Positions 32,851 to 50,467 of a DNA stretch of 64,000 nucleotides are shown piece after piece. Under the pieces are notes generated by a model. That model saw only the letters and a program-made list of their open reading frames with translations. It was not told where the DNA came from and did no database searches. The stretch is from Brachionus plicatilis (taxonomy: Eukaryota; Rotifera; Eurotatoria; Ploima; Brachionidae), in the NCBI GenBank assembly GCA_010279815.1, contig QEOQ01000141.1, forward strand, positions 1,054,096-1,118,095. Direction: 5' to 3'. Position numbers and translations under genes: made by a program. The first letter of the stretch is position 1; the number at the start of each line of letters is the position of its first letter.

Positions 32851-33720
32851 TTATTCATTTTCATCTATCAAATCCTCATCTTCTCCATCAATCATTCCTC
32901 CAATTGACTCCATCATTTCCTGATCGTCCAAATGACCATATAGGTATCCATTAGCTCTGTCAATTATTTGAACAGATTTCATAATACTAGACGGTTTTTG
33001 AATATTTAGCGGCACAAAAGACAATAAACTATAATCTTGGACCACATCACAAATTTTTTTATTTAAATTTTTAAATTTAGATAATATTTTGTCATCGCCC
33101 AGAGTGTCTATCATGTAATTCAAATCAAGCACATCTGTGTAGTAGTCTAAACTAAAAGCCAATTTTCCATATTGTTTTATCAGATCCATTTTGGAAAAAA
33201 TGTTCACATGGGGAAGTTCGATTTGAAGCATTGTGCTCAACGATAAAAGAAGAATACTGATAAATTTTGACGAATCCGACAAATAATAAGAATCTATTAG
33301 GTTTACACAGCACAAGCGGTAATCGAGACCAAGAAGCCTTTGGATAATATTTTTGACCGAGTCGTGATGAGTGTATAGCTCAACTTGACCTGGTAAATCG
33401 AACAATAAGTATGGTCTGTCAATTTTTTTAGTTATCTTTGCCAAATTATCAACCAGCCAGTCAATATTAGTCTCCAAAAATTCCATGCAATAGATTAATG
33501 AGCCATTTGGCCCAAGCGAACAATTTGTCATTACGTCTTGGATATTTATTAAATCAAAAACGTTCAGTGAACAATCATAGCTAAGTCGATCATTAGCAGG
33601 ATCCAAATTAATCACAAAAACATTTCGACCTAGATTTGACAGAAACTCTTGCATTATGGTACAATATTTGGTTTTCCCGCTGCCAGGAGGTCCAATCACA
33701 ATCTGACCAAACACAGTCAT
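32851..33720 (-). CDS. GPN2: GPN-loop GTPase 2
   Basis: Single exon, 289 residues. GPN GTPases help assemble and import RNA polymerase II and III. Walker A is GPPGSGKT (10-17), the family-defining Gly-Pro-Asn loop is at 70-72 (SLGPNGSLIYCMEFLE), and DLPGQVELYTHH is the switch region. HVNIFSKMDLI and YGKLAFSLDYYTDVLDL distinguish GPN2 from GPN1 and GPN3. The C-terminus is shorter than in vertebrates and ends in an acidic tail. SNRNP27 lies upstream on the same strand with 166 bp between its stop and this start. That space contains a (TTTTA)n run at 33819-33851. Confidence 0.95.
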   Translation of the reverse strand: MTVFGQIVIGPPGSGKTKYCTIMQEFLSNLGRNVFVINLDPANDRLSYDCSLNVFDLINIQDVMTNCSLGPNGSLIYCMEFLETNIDWLVDNLAKITKKIDRPYLLFDLPGQVELYTHHDSVKNIIQRLLGLDYRLCCVNLIDSYYLSDSSKFISILLLSLSTMLQIELPHVNIFSKMDLIKQYGKLAFSLDYYTDVLDLNYMIDTLGDDKILSKFKNLNKKICDVVQDYSLLSFVPLNIQKPSSIMKSVQIIDRANGYLYGHLDDQEMMESIGGMIDGEDEDLIDENE

Positions 33721-33818
33721 GTCTAAGAATGGAATTTAGTTCGGGATTTGAATTTTAAATTTAGATAGATAAGTAAATCTATCTTTAGGAGTGAATAAAA
33801 AGAGTTATTTAATAAAAA

Positions 33819-33851
33819 ATTTTATTTTATTTTATTTTATTTTATTTTATT
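33819..33851. repeat. (TTTTA)n microsatellite
   Basis: Six or so copies of TTTTA between the SNRNP27 stop codon and the GPN2 start. Confidence 0.9.
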
Positions 33852-33886
33852 ACAAAATTTAAACAATCAATGTGACAACAAAAAAA

Positions 33887-34402
33887 CTAAGCAACAGGAT
33901 CCAAAGGTCGATTAAATCCACCCTTTCTATTCATGTATTGTCTGTACTTTCTCTTTTGTTGAATGTTTACAGCGTATGCATTGCAGGCTCCGTCCACATG
34001 TTTTCCTTTGGTTGTGTCGAAGCCAGTAAAGCCCATGATCTTAAGCATTTCTATTTCGTCCTCTGTTTTTCCAGCCATCTCATTTGGGTTCAAAATTAAG
34101 GGCTTATCTAAATTAAGATTGTTTGTTTGTTTTGATTTGACATTTCCGCCCAATGTCAGATAGTCTATTTTGTGCAGGGAACCTGAGGATGATGATGACG
34201 AAGATCGATCTCTTTTGAATCTGGGTGATCTGGAGCGTTTGTCTTTACGATGTCTGGATCGTGATCTAGACCTGGATTTGCGACTTGATTTGTGACGGTC
34301 TTTGTCACGATGACTTCTCTCCCGATTTCGGTCTCTTTCTTTTTCACGATGACTATCTTTTTTACGGTCCCGACTTCGAGAGCGACTTCGGTTACGACCC
34401 AT
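33887..34402 (-). CDS. SNRNP27: U4/U6.U5 tri-snRNP 27 kDa protein
   Basis: 171 residues in a single exon. It is a component of the spliceosomal tri-snRNP and influences 5' splice-site choice. The first 75 residues are an RS/RD/RE domain ([14 protein letters not shown] and similar). The C-terminal third is nearly invariant in eukaryotes and is present here: [21 protein letters not shown] (here [17 protein letters not shown]), [20 protein letters not shown] and [14 protein letters not shown]. The first ATG of the frame is used. It is followed closely on the same strand by GPN2. Confidence 0.96.
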   Translation of the reverse strand: MGRNRSRSRSRDRKKDSHREKERDRNRERSHRDKDRHKSSRKSRSRSRSRHRKDKRSRSPRFKRDRSSSSSSSGSLHKIDYLTLGGNVKSKQTNNLNLDKPLILNPNEMAGKTEDEIEMLKIMGFTGFDTTKGKHVDGACNAYAVNIQQKRKYRQYMNRKGGFNRPLDPVA

Positions 34403-34629
34403 ACTTGAATATTTTCTAGAAATAAATTTCTCTCATTAAATTTTTTATTTATATATGCTCTTAAATTAAAAATTAAAAATTTCAAAATTAAGTGTAATTT
34501 TTTCTAGCTTCTGAATTAGGCATTTTTAAGTAAAAAAGTTTTAAAATTTTTTAGGCAAAATTTAAAGCTTTTTGAAAAATTATTAAAAAAACCTAATTTT
34601 TCAATACTCAAATTTTTTAAAATTTAATA

Positions 34630-36037
34630 ACGGATTTAGAATAAAAAATGGCACAAAATTATTTTTATCAAAAAAATTTTTTTTTTAATTAACAACTGAC
34701 CCTCTTATATTGAAAAAAAAATATCAGTTAAGGTATTGAACCCCATGATGGCGTATGATATCGAGACTAGAGCGAACAGTCTTGGCATGGTCTTGTACAA
34801 CCTTTGGGTCCATATTACTCAGGCAAGTGCGAGTTTTGTTTTCGAGTTGCTTAAGGTTTTCGGCCTTCCAATCACCCTCATAAACTTTAGCTTTCAGATT
34901 TCCCAAAAATCTTCGATTGGTCGTGCTTTTGGTACTCTTGCTGGATTCACTTCTTTGGCAACATACCTTATATTTTTATCTAACATATAATTCTGCACTA
35001 TATTCGCATAATGAGATGATACTAAGTCGGGCCAGAATATATAGTTGCCATCTTGATAATATTCTTTAATAATTGTTTCAAGTCGTTTCTTAATTGATCT
35101 ATATTAACCCGTCTTATGAAAAATGAATTTGTCAAATAAAATTAAAAGTCAAGCATTAAATTAAATGTCATATATTTATTTAATTTGTCATATAAAATAT
35201 TAATAATAAAATCAAATATGTAAAGTATAGAAAAAAGCAAAATTATTTATACAAAGACTTTTTCATTTTTGCTGGTCTACCTATGCCACGAATTTTATTT
35301 AGAGGTATTCGGTATTCGCTGCTTCTGGCAAATCTTGGATTAGATTGATATCTGAACTGTTGGCGATACCATTTCGTTTCATTTCAATACATTTCGTCTG
35401 AATTGTGATCGTTTATTCTAATATTAAAGTTTATAGTGACGAACTTGATTGAGTAATGTCATCATTTTCGTCAAAATTAAGTAATGGCATTTTAATTTTT
35501 TTATTATTATAAAAAAAAGCGTTTGACTTTTATACAAAATATATAACATTTATATTTTTGTACTTGACACATTAATTAAATATATGGCGATTCATGTTTT
35601 ATTGGCAATTCATTTTTTATTTGACATTTATTTATTGATATGACTTTTTTAGTCATTTATATGACAATTAAATATCTATTTGACAATTCATTTTTTTTTT
35701 TGACGGTTTAATATTATTCCTTTCTTAATATACTCTCCAAGGTAGAGATGCTGACCCGATTTATGGCTAAAATAAGCTCTAAGTTTAGCAACCATTAGTT
35801 TCGTCGTCTTTTGGCAAATTTTGTATAATTTTTTACAAAGTTGTACAAATCTTTTTCGATGGTTTCGTACATTTTTTACTAACAACTTATCGTAAATTCA
35901 ACTTTATGGTATAATTTTTATTTATTTTAAAGCTAGGATCTGCCTGATTTTAAATTTTGAAAAAATTGGAAAAAGTCTTGTCCACTCTTATAGCAAATTA
36001 AAATAAACTTTTGTGCCATTTTTTATTCTACACCCGT
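34630..36037 (-). mobile_element. Tc1/mariner-superfamily transposon relic, split by a nested element
   Basis: Terminal inverted repeats ACGGATTTAGAATAAAAAAT (left) and ATTTTTTATTCTACACCCGT (right) share a TGGCACAAAA inner part and are bordered by TA on both sides. The minus strand holds the end of a DDE transposase: YLGEYIKK, then after the nested insertion KKRLETIIKEYYQDGNYIFW, PDLVSSHYAN and ARPIEDFWEI with the catalytic glutamate region, and after a stop/frameshift DWKAENLKQLENKTRTCLSN and IIRHHGV. The nested element occupies 35095-35720. The remaining sequence is too short for a full transposase, so it is dead. Confidence 0.8.
35095..35720. mobile_element. MULE-like element nested inside the mariner relic
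   Basis: The 9 bp TTTCTTAAT flank it perfectly (35086-35094 and 35721-35729), and removing it restores the mariner frame (YIKK followed by RLETIIKEYY). Ends are TGATCTATATTAACCCGTC and GACGGTTTAATATTATTCC, an imperfect inverted repeat. Subterminal TTTGTCA / TGACAAT motifs repeat at both ends (35130-35225 and 35560-35700). On the minus strand 35243-35390 encodes a C-terminal relic ending IRGIGRPAKMKKSLYK and stop, again an AT-hook-like tail. Confidence 0.8.
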
Positions 36038-37477
36038 TAAACTCAATACAATAAAATCAACACAACTTTAATTTCTGATATAATTCCCATTTTCGCAGAC
36101 AAATCCTTTTGATGAAGGAATCTTTGACTTTTATTAAAAAATTATTATGAAAAAATAAAATGATAAGTTATCATTTTATTTTTTCCCAAATTTCATATAA
36201 TATAACCAAAAAATTAAAAAAGAAAATTTATTTTCGCTTAAAAAAACTCAATAATGTAAATAAAAAACTAAAGAATGAAGTAAATCACGCGATCCATTGA
36301 TTCTTAATTCTTTATTTCCTTTTAATGCTATAATTTATAAATAAAAAATTTCCGAATATTTTTATTTTTCAAACGATTTGGTTCATCGCCTATTTTTGGT
36401 ATTATAATAATGGAATCTCTAATGCAAATTCCTAAGTATAAACCCTCAAACATGCTAAGAATAAAAAATAAAAATATCACATCAAAAGCAGACAAAAGTT
36501 AAAATGTTTTTTCAAAACATATGGCAAATTTTTTAACTTTTAAATTTTTTTAATTTTTTAAATGTATGGACTCATCTTTTTTGTTTACAATTTTTAAATT
36601 TTTTATTAAAAATTAAAATAAAAATTTATAAAAAAATGAAAGGGCATTCGGAAAATATTCAAGGAAGTAGCTTAATAAAATTAAGCTAATATGTAAAATT
36701 TTTTAAGAATTTACATCATTTAACTAGCATTTAACTTTAACATTTTCTTGATCAAATAATAATTTTTGGATCAAGAAAATGTTAAAGTAGAATAGCAAAG
36801 AAAAAATTTCTGCTTGTTTATTAAGAATAACGATTTAAATTAAAATTTTATCTTGAATAATATTTTAACTTTACAAATTAAACAAAGTTTTATGAAAAAG
36901 GTGTATTGTTAAAAGAAATTTTATTTTTTTTTCTATAATATATGCTCATAATTTAATATTATTTAATTTTTAGTTAAAATTTTATTCGCATATTTCTCAA
37001 TTTTTTATTTAATCAATTATGTCAATAAAAAAATTCAATTTGAAAACGAATTGCTTAAAGAACTTAACAAATCTTAACACTTTTAAAAATTGACATAGAT
37101 TTATTTTTTTACAATTTTAAAAATTTTCAATAATAAATAGGCATATTAAGACCTTTATTTTATAAATTTATTTTAGAATTACAAATTTATTGAGTCGCAC
37201 CATTCATTTAAACAAAAATAAATTGAAATCACGACAATTTTCCTAGTCTGATTGCCAAGGAACCGATTATTTTCCTTCGAATAATAGATGATTCATTGAA
37301 TGAATCAAGCAAAATATAAGTCTTTCTTTATTTTAGTTATTATATTTAATATTAATCACTTTATATTTATCATAATTTAAATTATTTATTCTTTAAAAAT
37401 TAAAAATTTTCGTTTCGTTCATTTTTATAACCACTTTGAAGCAAATAGTCAATTTTAATATTAATCTTTGAGTTAAA
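36038..37477. other. Intergenic region upstream of CHMP4
   Basis: AT-rich. At 36735-36787 there is a perfect 19-bp inverted repeat (CTTTAACATTTTCTTGATC) with a 15-base loop. No gene recognised. Confidence 0.5.
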
Positions 37478-38344
37478 ATGAGTCTTTTTAAAAAACTTGG
37501 CAAAAATTCCAAAGAAAAAACGCCTACACCCCAAGATGGTAACTGATGCATATTCAACTTTATTCCATAACTTGAATTTTTTATAAAGCAATTCAAAAAA
37601 TCAGAGATGTCGAAGACTTATTGAATAAAAAATCTGCGTTTTTGGAAAAAAAAATTAACGATGAATTAACAATTGCCAAACAGAATGGCACCCGAAATAA
37701 AAAAGGCAAGAATTTTCTATATAATAACTAATAGGCATAATAAAGTTTATGTTTTAGTTGCATTGCAGGCTTTGCGGCGAAAAAAGCGATATGAACAACA
37801 ATTGGAAAAGCTAGATGGTACACTAACAACACTAGAATATCAGAGAGAAGTTTTAGAGAACGCATCGTCGAATGCTCAGGTGCTGAAAGTGATGGGAGAT
37901 GCATCAAAAGCGTTTAAAAATACCCATAAAGATATGTTAGTAGATTAAATGTGTTCTGATTAATTTAATTAATCAAAAAAATAATTTATAAAGGAATGTG
38001 GATAAAATTCATGATTTAATGGACGACATTGCCGAACAAAAACAAATAGATGATGAAATATCCAGTGCAATCAGCAATCCAGTCGGCTTTTCCGATGATG
38101 TTGATGAGGATGAATTATTGAAGGAATTGGAAGATCTTCAAGACCAAGACTTGGAAGCTGAATTGTTAAATATACCAGCAGCACCTTCACATAGCTTACC
38201 CCAGACCAGTAATAAAAGTAATTTAAAAGTTTTTCCAGAAATTTTCAAATTTTTATTATCTTAAAAACTTTAATAGAATTCAATACTAAAGTTTCAAACG
38301 AAGAAGATGAACTCAGAAGAATGGCTGCATGGGCAAATTCATGA
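37478..38344 (+). CDS. CHMP4: ESCRT-III subunit CHMP4 (Snf7)
   Basis: CHMP4 forms the main ESCRT-III filament in membrane scission (endosomes, cytokinesis, nuclear envelope repair). Five exons (37478-37538, 37589-37705, 37758-37935, 37994-38217, 38277-38344) give 215 residues. It starts MSLFKKLGKNSKEKTPTPQD, continues with VALQALRRKKRYEQQLEKLDG and TLEYQREVLENA in the basic core, then NPVGFSDDVDEDELLKELE and the C-terminal helix EEDELRRMAAWANS that should bind ALIX. Intron 2 uses a GC donor (AAAG|GCAAGA) with a TTTTAG acceptor; no GT donor there keeps the family sequence. HGH1 lies tail to tail on the other strand. Confidence 0.95.
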
Positions 38345-38567
38345 TAGCACTATTCTCATTTGTGATTTATAAAATGATTTTTTATGTAACCGAATATGTT
38401 TTAACAATTTTTTAAAATAAATTACTTTTTAGCTTTTTTCATAAAATCAGAGTTTAGAAATCCAGAAATATCGTTTGCCAACCAGAAATTTTAATTTTAA
38501 CTTTAAAATTTGGATTTTTTTTTTCAGGTAAAATTGAAGAAAAATTGAAGAAAGCTTTTAATAAAAT

Positions 38568-39779
38568 TTATTGAAAATTTTTCTCTAATTCTTTAGTTTC
38601 GAATTCATAAAATTTTTGAGCCAAATCTCCGGGAACAGGCACCTGATGCAAATTTTCATACTCTCTTTCGGGCTCATCTGCAATCAATATCTGAACTAGC
38701 TTTTCACATGTTTCTTTTGTTTTGTCATCAGTTTCCCATTTATGAAGTTCTCGTAAAATCACATAAGCATTTTTTTCTTTAATAAAATCCCTACACTCTT
38801 TTCTTGAACATAACTACAAAAAAATTAAACATGATTATCAAAATTAAAATATAAAAATAACAACCATCATAATTGTTTCCAAAAGCATTGTTCTAACATC
38901 AGGGTCAACTTCGCGCTCTTTGTCCGGTGGCAAATACTGCAAATCGTCGGGTAATTTCTCCATCTCTTCAGGCTCAAATTCTTCCGGACCAGCTAATGGA
39001 AGCAAAAGCCTACTTAGTATATCAATATCTGGTGATAATAATAATTGTTGGTGATAGTCTTTTAAAAAAAATGAATAAAAAAATAGAATATTTTTTCAGA
39101 CTAAAATTTTACCATAATTGAAACAACAATTCTTGATGGCACCGATTAAGCCACCTCGCCTGATTATTGATCTATTATATGTAGTATAAGGAACTAGTCT
39201 TTGAATAATTAAAAGATCATTTAGAATCGAATTTCTGACTGATTCTAATTGAGTTAGGTTACAAATAAATGGACCCAAATAGTCCAAATTATTTGTTATA
39301 TTGAATTTTTCAGTGCAAAAAACTTGTAACAATTTGGCCAGGGATACAGCAGCATTTTTTTCCGAGTTGTTGTTTGAATCGGTGAAATATTTATCAAAAA
39401 TTATTTGACTATTTTTTTTTCCTCTGGACAGATTGGACAAAATTGCACATGCAGTATCAGCAAATTGACTTTTCTCATCCAGAATGTAATCAAGCAACAT
39501 TTGAACCAAGTTGGAATTTTGATGCATCATTTGACCAGCATCGATTTCATCTGCAGATAAGTTAATCAAAGAAAAGAAGGCGTCTTTATTAACAGATTTT
39601 TGTTCTTCTTTGCCAAATGCCAGCTGAATTAAGCAACTCAAACATTTGGGATTCGAAAGAAGCAATTTTCTTGATTCGAAGCTGCCGGTAAGGGACAAAA
39701 CATGATGCAAAGCCAGCGTTTTAATATCCAGTCTGGTGTTTACATCCAAAAAATCAATCAATTCATTCACAGATTCCAT
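38568..39779 (-). CDS. HGH1: HGH1 homologue (armadillo-repeat chaperone adaptor)
   Basis: HGH1 is an armadillo-like protein that works with TRiC and Hsp90 in folding of elongation factor 2. Three exons, 39779-39113, 39058-38865 and 38813-38568, join to 368 residues. Conserved parts: ALHHVLSLTGS near the N-terminus, LSADEIDAGQ, SIIRRGGLIGAIKNCCFNY at the end of exon 1, DILSRLLLPLAGPEEF and LPDDLQYLPPDKEREVDPDV in exon 2, and AYVILRELHKWE and IADEPEREYENLHQVPVP in exon 3, as in vertebrate HGH1. The start codon faces NDUFB4, 304 bp away. Confidence 0.95.
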
Positions 39780-40083
39780 TTTGGTAACTCTATGTAAAAA
39801 AATACTTTAAATCAAGCACATTAATTTATTTTTTTTATTTGAGTACAACTTTATTTTGAACCTAGAAGATATTTTTTGCCTGTCTCATTTTGTTTTAGAT
39901 TTAACTTAAAATTTTCTTGGCAAGACAATAAAAAAATAAGCTCGAAATATTATGTTTTTGTTGTAGACGCTTTTTTCTATACTTTCAAATTTTGTTAAAA
40001 CTTTCTAGCATTGGATCTAATAAATATTTTTCTCTGGATGAATCCGGATAGTTCCATTAATTCAAATTAGTTTTTAGAAAAAA
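39780..40083. promoter_or_regulatory. Shared divergent promoter region of HGH1 and NDUFB4
   Basis: The two genes start in opposite directions with only 304 bp between their ATG codons, so this short AT-rich stretch must hold both promoters and leaders. I see no clear TATA or CCAAT pair. Confidence 0.5.
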
Positions 40084-40428
40084 ATGAGTGATCTAACGAC
40101 TAGTGAAATGAGACAAACGGTTGCCGAACGGGCAGCTGCCCGCAACAGACTAAAAGAAGCTTATCAAAGACTGTATAATAATCCGTTCAGGACCAACAGC
40201 CAGATTTACGACCCGGCTGTTTTTCGCTACGAAGCCGCAAGAGCCTATGCTAGAGAATTTTACAAAATAACACCAAGATCTCTGGCTATTCCGGCTGGTT
40301 TAGTAGTATTAACTGTTTGGCTACAGACACATATTAACAAAGAAAAATCAACCAAACACGAAGCCATCCAAGCTGGCAAATCAACTTATTACGACCGGGC
40401 TCTTTGGTCATCCAAGGTCTTATTTTAA
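40084..40428 (+). CDS. NDUFB4: NADH dehydrogenase (complex I) subunit B4
   Basis: 114 residues, single exon. Accessory subunit in the membrane arm of mitochondrial complex I. Family signs: EMRQTVAERAAARNRLKEAY, then YQRLYNNPFR and DPAVFRYEAARAYA (compare [20 protein letters not shown] and NPALLRW in human NDUFB4), followed by one hydrophobic segment (LAIPAGLVVLTVWL) that crosses the membrane and a basic EKSTKHEAIQAGK end. The sequence is more diverged than the housekeeping genes around it. Confidence 0.88.
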   Translation: MSDLTTSEMRQTVAERAAARNRLKEAYQRLYNNPFRTNSQIYDPAVFRYEAARAYAREFYKITPRSLAIPAGLVVLTVWLQTHINKEKSTKHEAIQAGKSTYYDRALWSSKVLF

Positions 40429-40898
40429 AAATTGTGTTTTCAAAATTAAAAAAATTCAGAATTCATTAAATAAAGTTTTAAAGATTAAAAAATTATTTGA
40501 TAGTAATAAATGATTTTCCTAGACGATTTAATTAAATTATTTTTTCTTCTATTTGGACACGACTTATTTTGATAAAAATTTTGTGTAAAATTGTGTATTT
40601 ATTAATTAACTTTTAATTTTAGATCAAATAATTTTATGATTTTAAAAACTCATCTTGATCTAATTCTAAAGTCGATTATCGCTTGTCATGAATAAATTTT
40701 AGAAGTGAAAGTATCATTATTGTCGCTCTTTCCGAGCTTTTTCCTTTTCAACATTACCCTTCTCTAGGTATGCTATTTCAATAATACTGTTTTTTTCATT
40801 CTTAATGGCTTGTTCTTATGTAATAGTTAATTTAATTTATTGATGATTCTTTTTTTTTAATTCATATCTTTAGATAACTTTTCACTGTTTAAAATTTT
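40429..40898. other. Intergenic, AT-rich
   Basis: No gene recognised between NDUFB4 and the MITE. Confidence 0.5.
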
Positions 40899-41117
40899 GG
40901 CATTGTGAAATTTGGTACAAAAAACAAAAACAAAATATTAAAAGTGCCAAAGCTTATGTTCTGCAGATTTATTGCAGAATTTTGCAGAATTAGTATATTG
41001 GTGGTACAAAGGATGTATCAGATGCTACAATTTACAGAACATGTTTTGGTCTTTCAGAACTTAAGCTTTGGCACTTTTAATATTTGTTTTTTTTTTTGTA
41101 CCAAATTTCACAATGCC
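40899..41117. mobile_element. Foldback MULE-type MITE
   Basis: 219 bp with TIRs of about 58 bp. It starts GGCATTGTGAAATTTGGTAC and ends GTACCAAATTTCACAATGCC. The 9 bp TAAAATTTT flank it perfectly (40890-40898 and 41118-41126). A larger relative lies at 24948-25304 in a Dicer intron. Confidence 0.88.
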
Positions 41118-41656
41118 TAAAATTTTTTTTTAATTTTAAAATAATTGTTTTCTTTTTTTTCAGAAATTTGCAAAACTTTTGTTCCGCATGGCAAAGTTTA
41201 ATTTTTTTCGTTTTTCATGGCTAATAAAAAATTAATTAATTATTTAAATTATTTATATAGATAAACGCTCCTTAGAGATAATCTTTGAATAAAAAATAAG
41301 AAAGGAAAAATAAGACAAACAGTGATTCAATTGTCTCTAATAATGAAATAATTTTAGAATGATTTTAGCAAAAAACACAACTTCTTTTCAATTAAATTAT
41401 CAAAAAAATCTTTTAAAAAATAATATTTTTATTTTTCTTTAGCAAATATTATTAAAAAATTATGAATTAATTCTAATATGCCAAAATAAAAATTCAAATA
41501 AAAAATCTTCAAAATTTTATAAAATAATATGCATAACACTTAGTTATGGTTTTGTTAAAAAATTAGATTTAAAATATATTGCATTATGGAAAATATATAT
41601 AATTTATAAAAAGTAATAAAAATTTAATATCTTGATAAATCTTTTTAATAATAATT

Positions 41657-43208
41657 GGCATCAAATACATTCTGCACTATAAATAATCACAAGTTGCACT
41701 ATAATATTTAAATTGCACTATAATATTTACATGCACTTTATTAATCAAGACTGCACTATAAATAACATTCTTACACTATTATATTCATTAATAAGCACTA
41801 ATATAATTTTTATTTTGCACTAAAATAATCTTTACTAAGCACTAAATTAATGTTTAAAAAGCAATAAAATAATTTTAGATCTGAACTATTTTAATTCATT
41901 TTTAGATAAATAAATACAACAAGCACTACTTTTTTCGAAAACTTCATTTTTTTTAAACATTAGAATAAAATAAAAAAAAAATTGTATTTATTGAGTAGCC
42001 GATTCGTTATCAAATTAACGAGATAAATAAGCGTTTTAGCTTTTTTGAATCCAGAAGGATCTACCACTAGTACTAGCTAAAGTGGGTCTTCTTCGACTAC
42101 GTTTTTTTCCTAACCTATTTCCCTTATATCACAATTAGTTTAATTTTTATTACTAAAAGAGATGTTAAACAGTCTTTTAATTTTTTAATTTATTTCTAAT
42201 TTTAAAATAACTAAATAAAAATAATCTTCCTTAAAACACTTTAAATCAAGACACTTATTCAACGTTTAGTAGGTTGAGATGATTGAAAAAATTAATATGC
42301 GAGAACGGATAAATTTAGACTTTATTGAGATTGGTTTCAATATTTAGTTAAAATATTCAAAAATTGTCAATATAGTTAAAATACTCAAAATTTAAATAAA
42401 ATCACAAAAATAAAATAAAATTCAAATAAGTTAAACCATAGATTTGTTCAGAATTTTGTCTAGTTATGTTTAAAATAAAAAAAATTGGTTTATTAAGTAA
42501 TCCCTGGGACTACATAGAATTAAACTGAAAATTTTATGCTCTTTCAGAATATATATAATTTTAAAAAAGATTTTAATTTTATCTTTGAGTAATTGAGTCT
42601 GAAAGATCTACAACTTTTTAAAGGGTTAGTTCTTTTTAGGCACCTGCATATAAAACTTTTTTTTTTGTCCCCCAAAAAAAATGAAATCTAGGGTTTCAAA
42701 GGACTTAGTTTACGAATTTTAAGCCAAAAATTAGAAATTCAGATAGCACTTAAGTTTTGAATTTCTGGAACCTTGCCATGCCATGATGATCTATCGTTGA
42801 GTAACTAGCTGTTAATTGTTTTAATTTCTAAATAAGTAGCCGCAAGGAATTTATAAAAGGGGCGGAAAATAAAATAAAATAAGCTTTTTTGAAAATAAAA
42901 ATAAAGTCTAAATTAATATTTAAAATTATTTTAGTTCATGTCCAAAATTATTTTAGTTCAAATTAGAAATTATTTTAATTCAACTCAGAAATTATTTTAG
43001 TAAAAATCAAAAATTATTTAAGTGCTAGGTGATTTATATAGTAAAGTTTTGAAATATAAAAGTTCTGATTTGTATTATTTTGGTAAAAAACCGAATAATT
43101 CAGTGCACACAAAATAATGTAGTACTTATTGGAAATAATATAGTGCAGTTTGGTATTAAAAAAAGTGCAACTTCTGATTAATTTATAGTGCAACATTAAA
43201 TACAAGCC
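41657..43208. mobile_element. MULE-like transposon, copy B, upstream of ULK4
   Basis: Starts GGCATCAAATACATTCTGCA and ends ACATTAAATACAAGCC. The 9 bp ATAATAATT flank it perfectly (41648-41656 and 43209-43217). Same subterminal TGCACTAT arrays as copy A at 21441. The minus strand near 42035-42122 reads GNRLGKKRSRRRPTLASTSG, with several silent changes relative to copy A. It ends about 270 bp before the ULK4 start. Confidence 0.88.
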
Positions 43209-43415
43209 ATAATAATTTTGAATCATTAATTGAATATTTGTGCTCATTACTAATATCAATGTACAATATTGATCTAAAATAAGACTTGAAAATAGCACCT
43301 TTCAAAAATAACCTAAAAATGTTTCACTTGAACATTTCATGTCGCTAATGGAAACAAAAAATTTGAAATCATCTCGCGAGGTACATTATTAATTAAGGCT
43401 GAAAATTTGAAATAA

Positions 43416-50467
<7,052 letters not shown>

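Noticed and set aside
37751..37792. CHMP4 exon 3 acceptor at the later TTGCATTGCAG
   Set aside because: Using it would remove the conserved ALQ residues; the TTTTAG acceptor at 37756-37757 keeps the complete family sequence.
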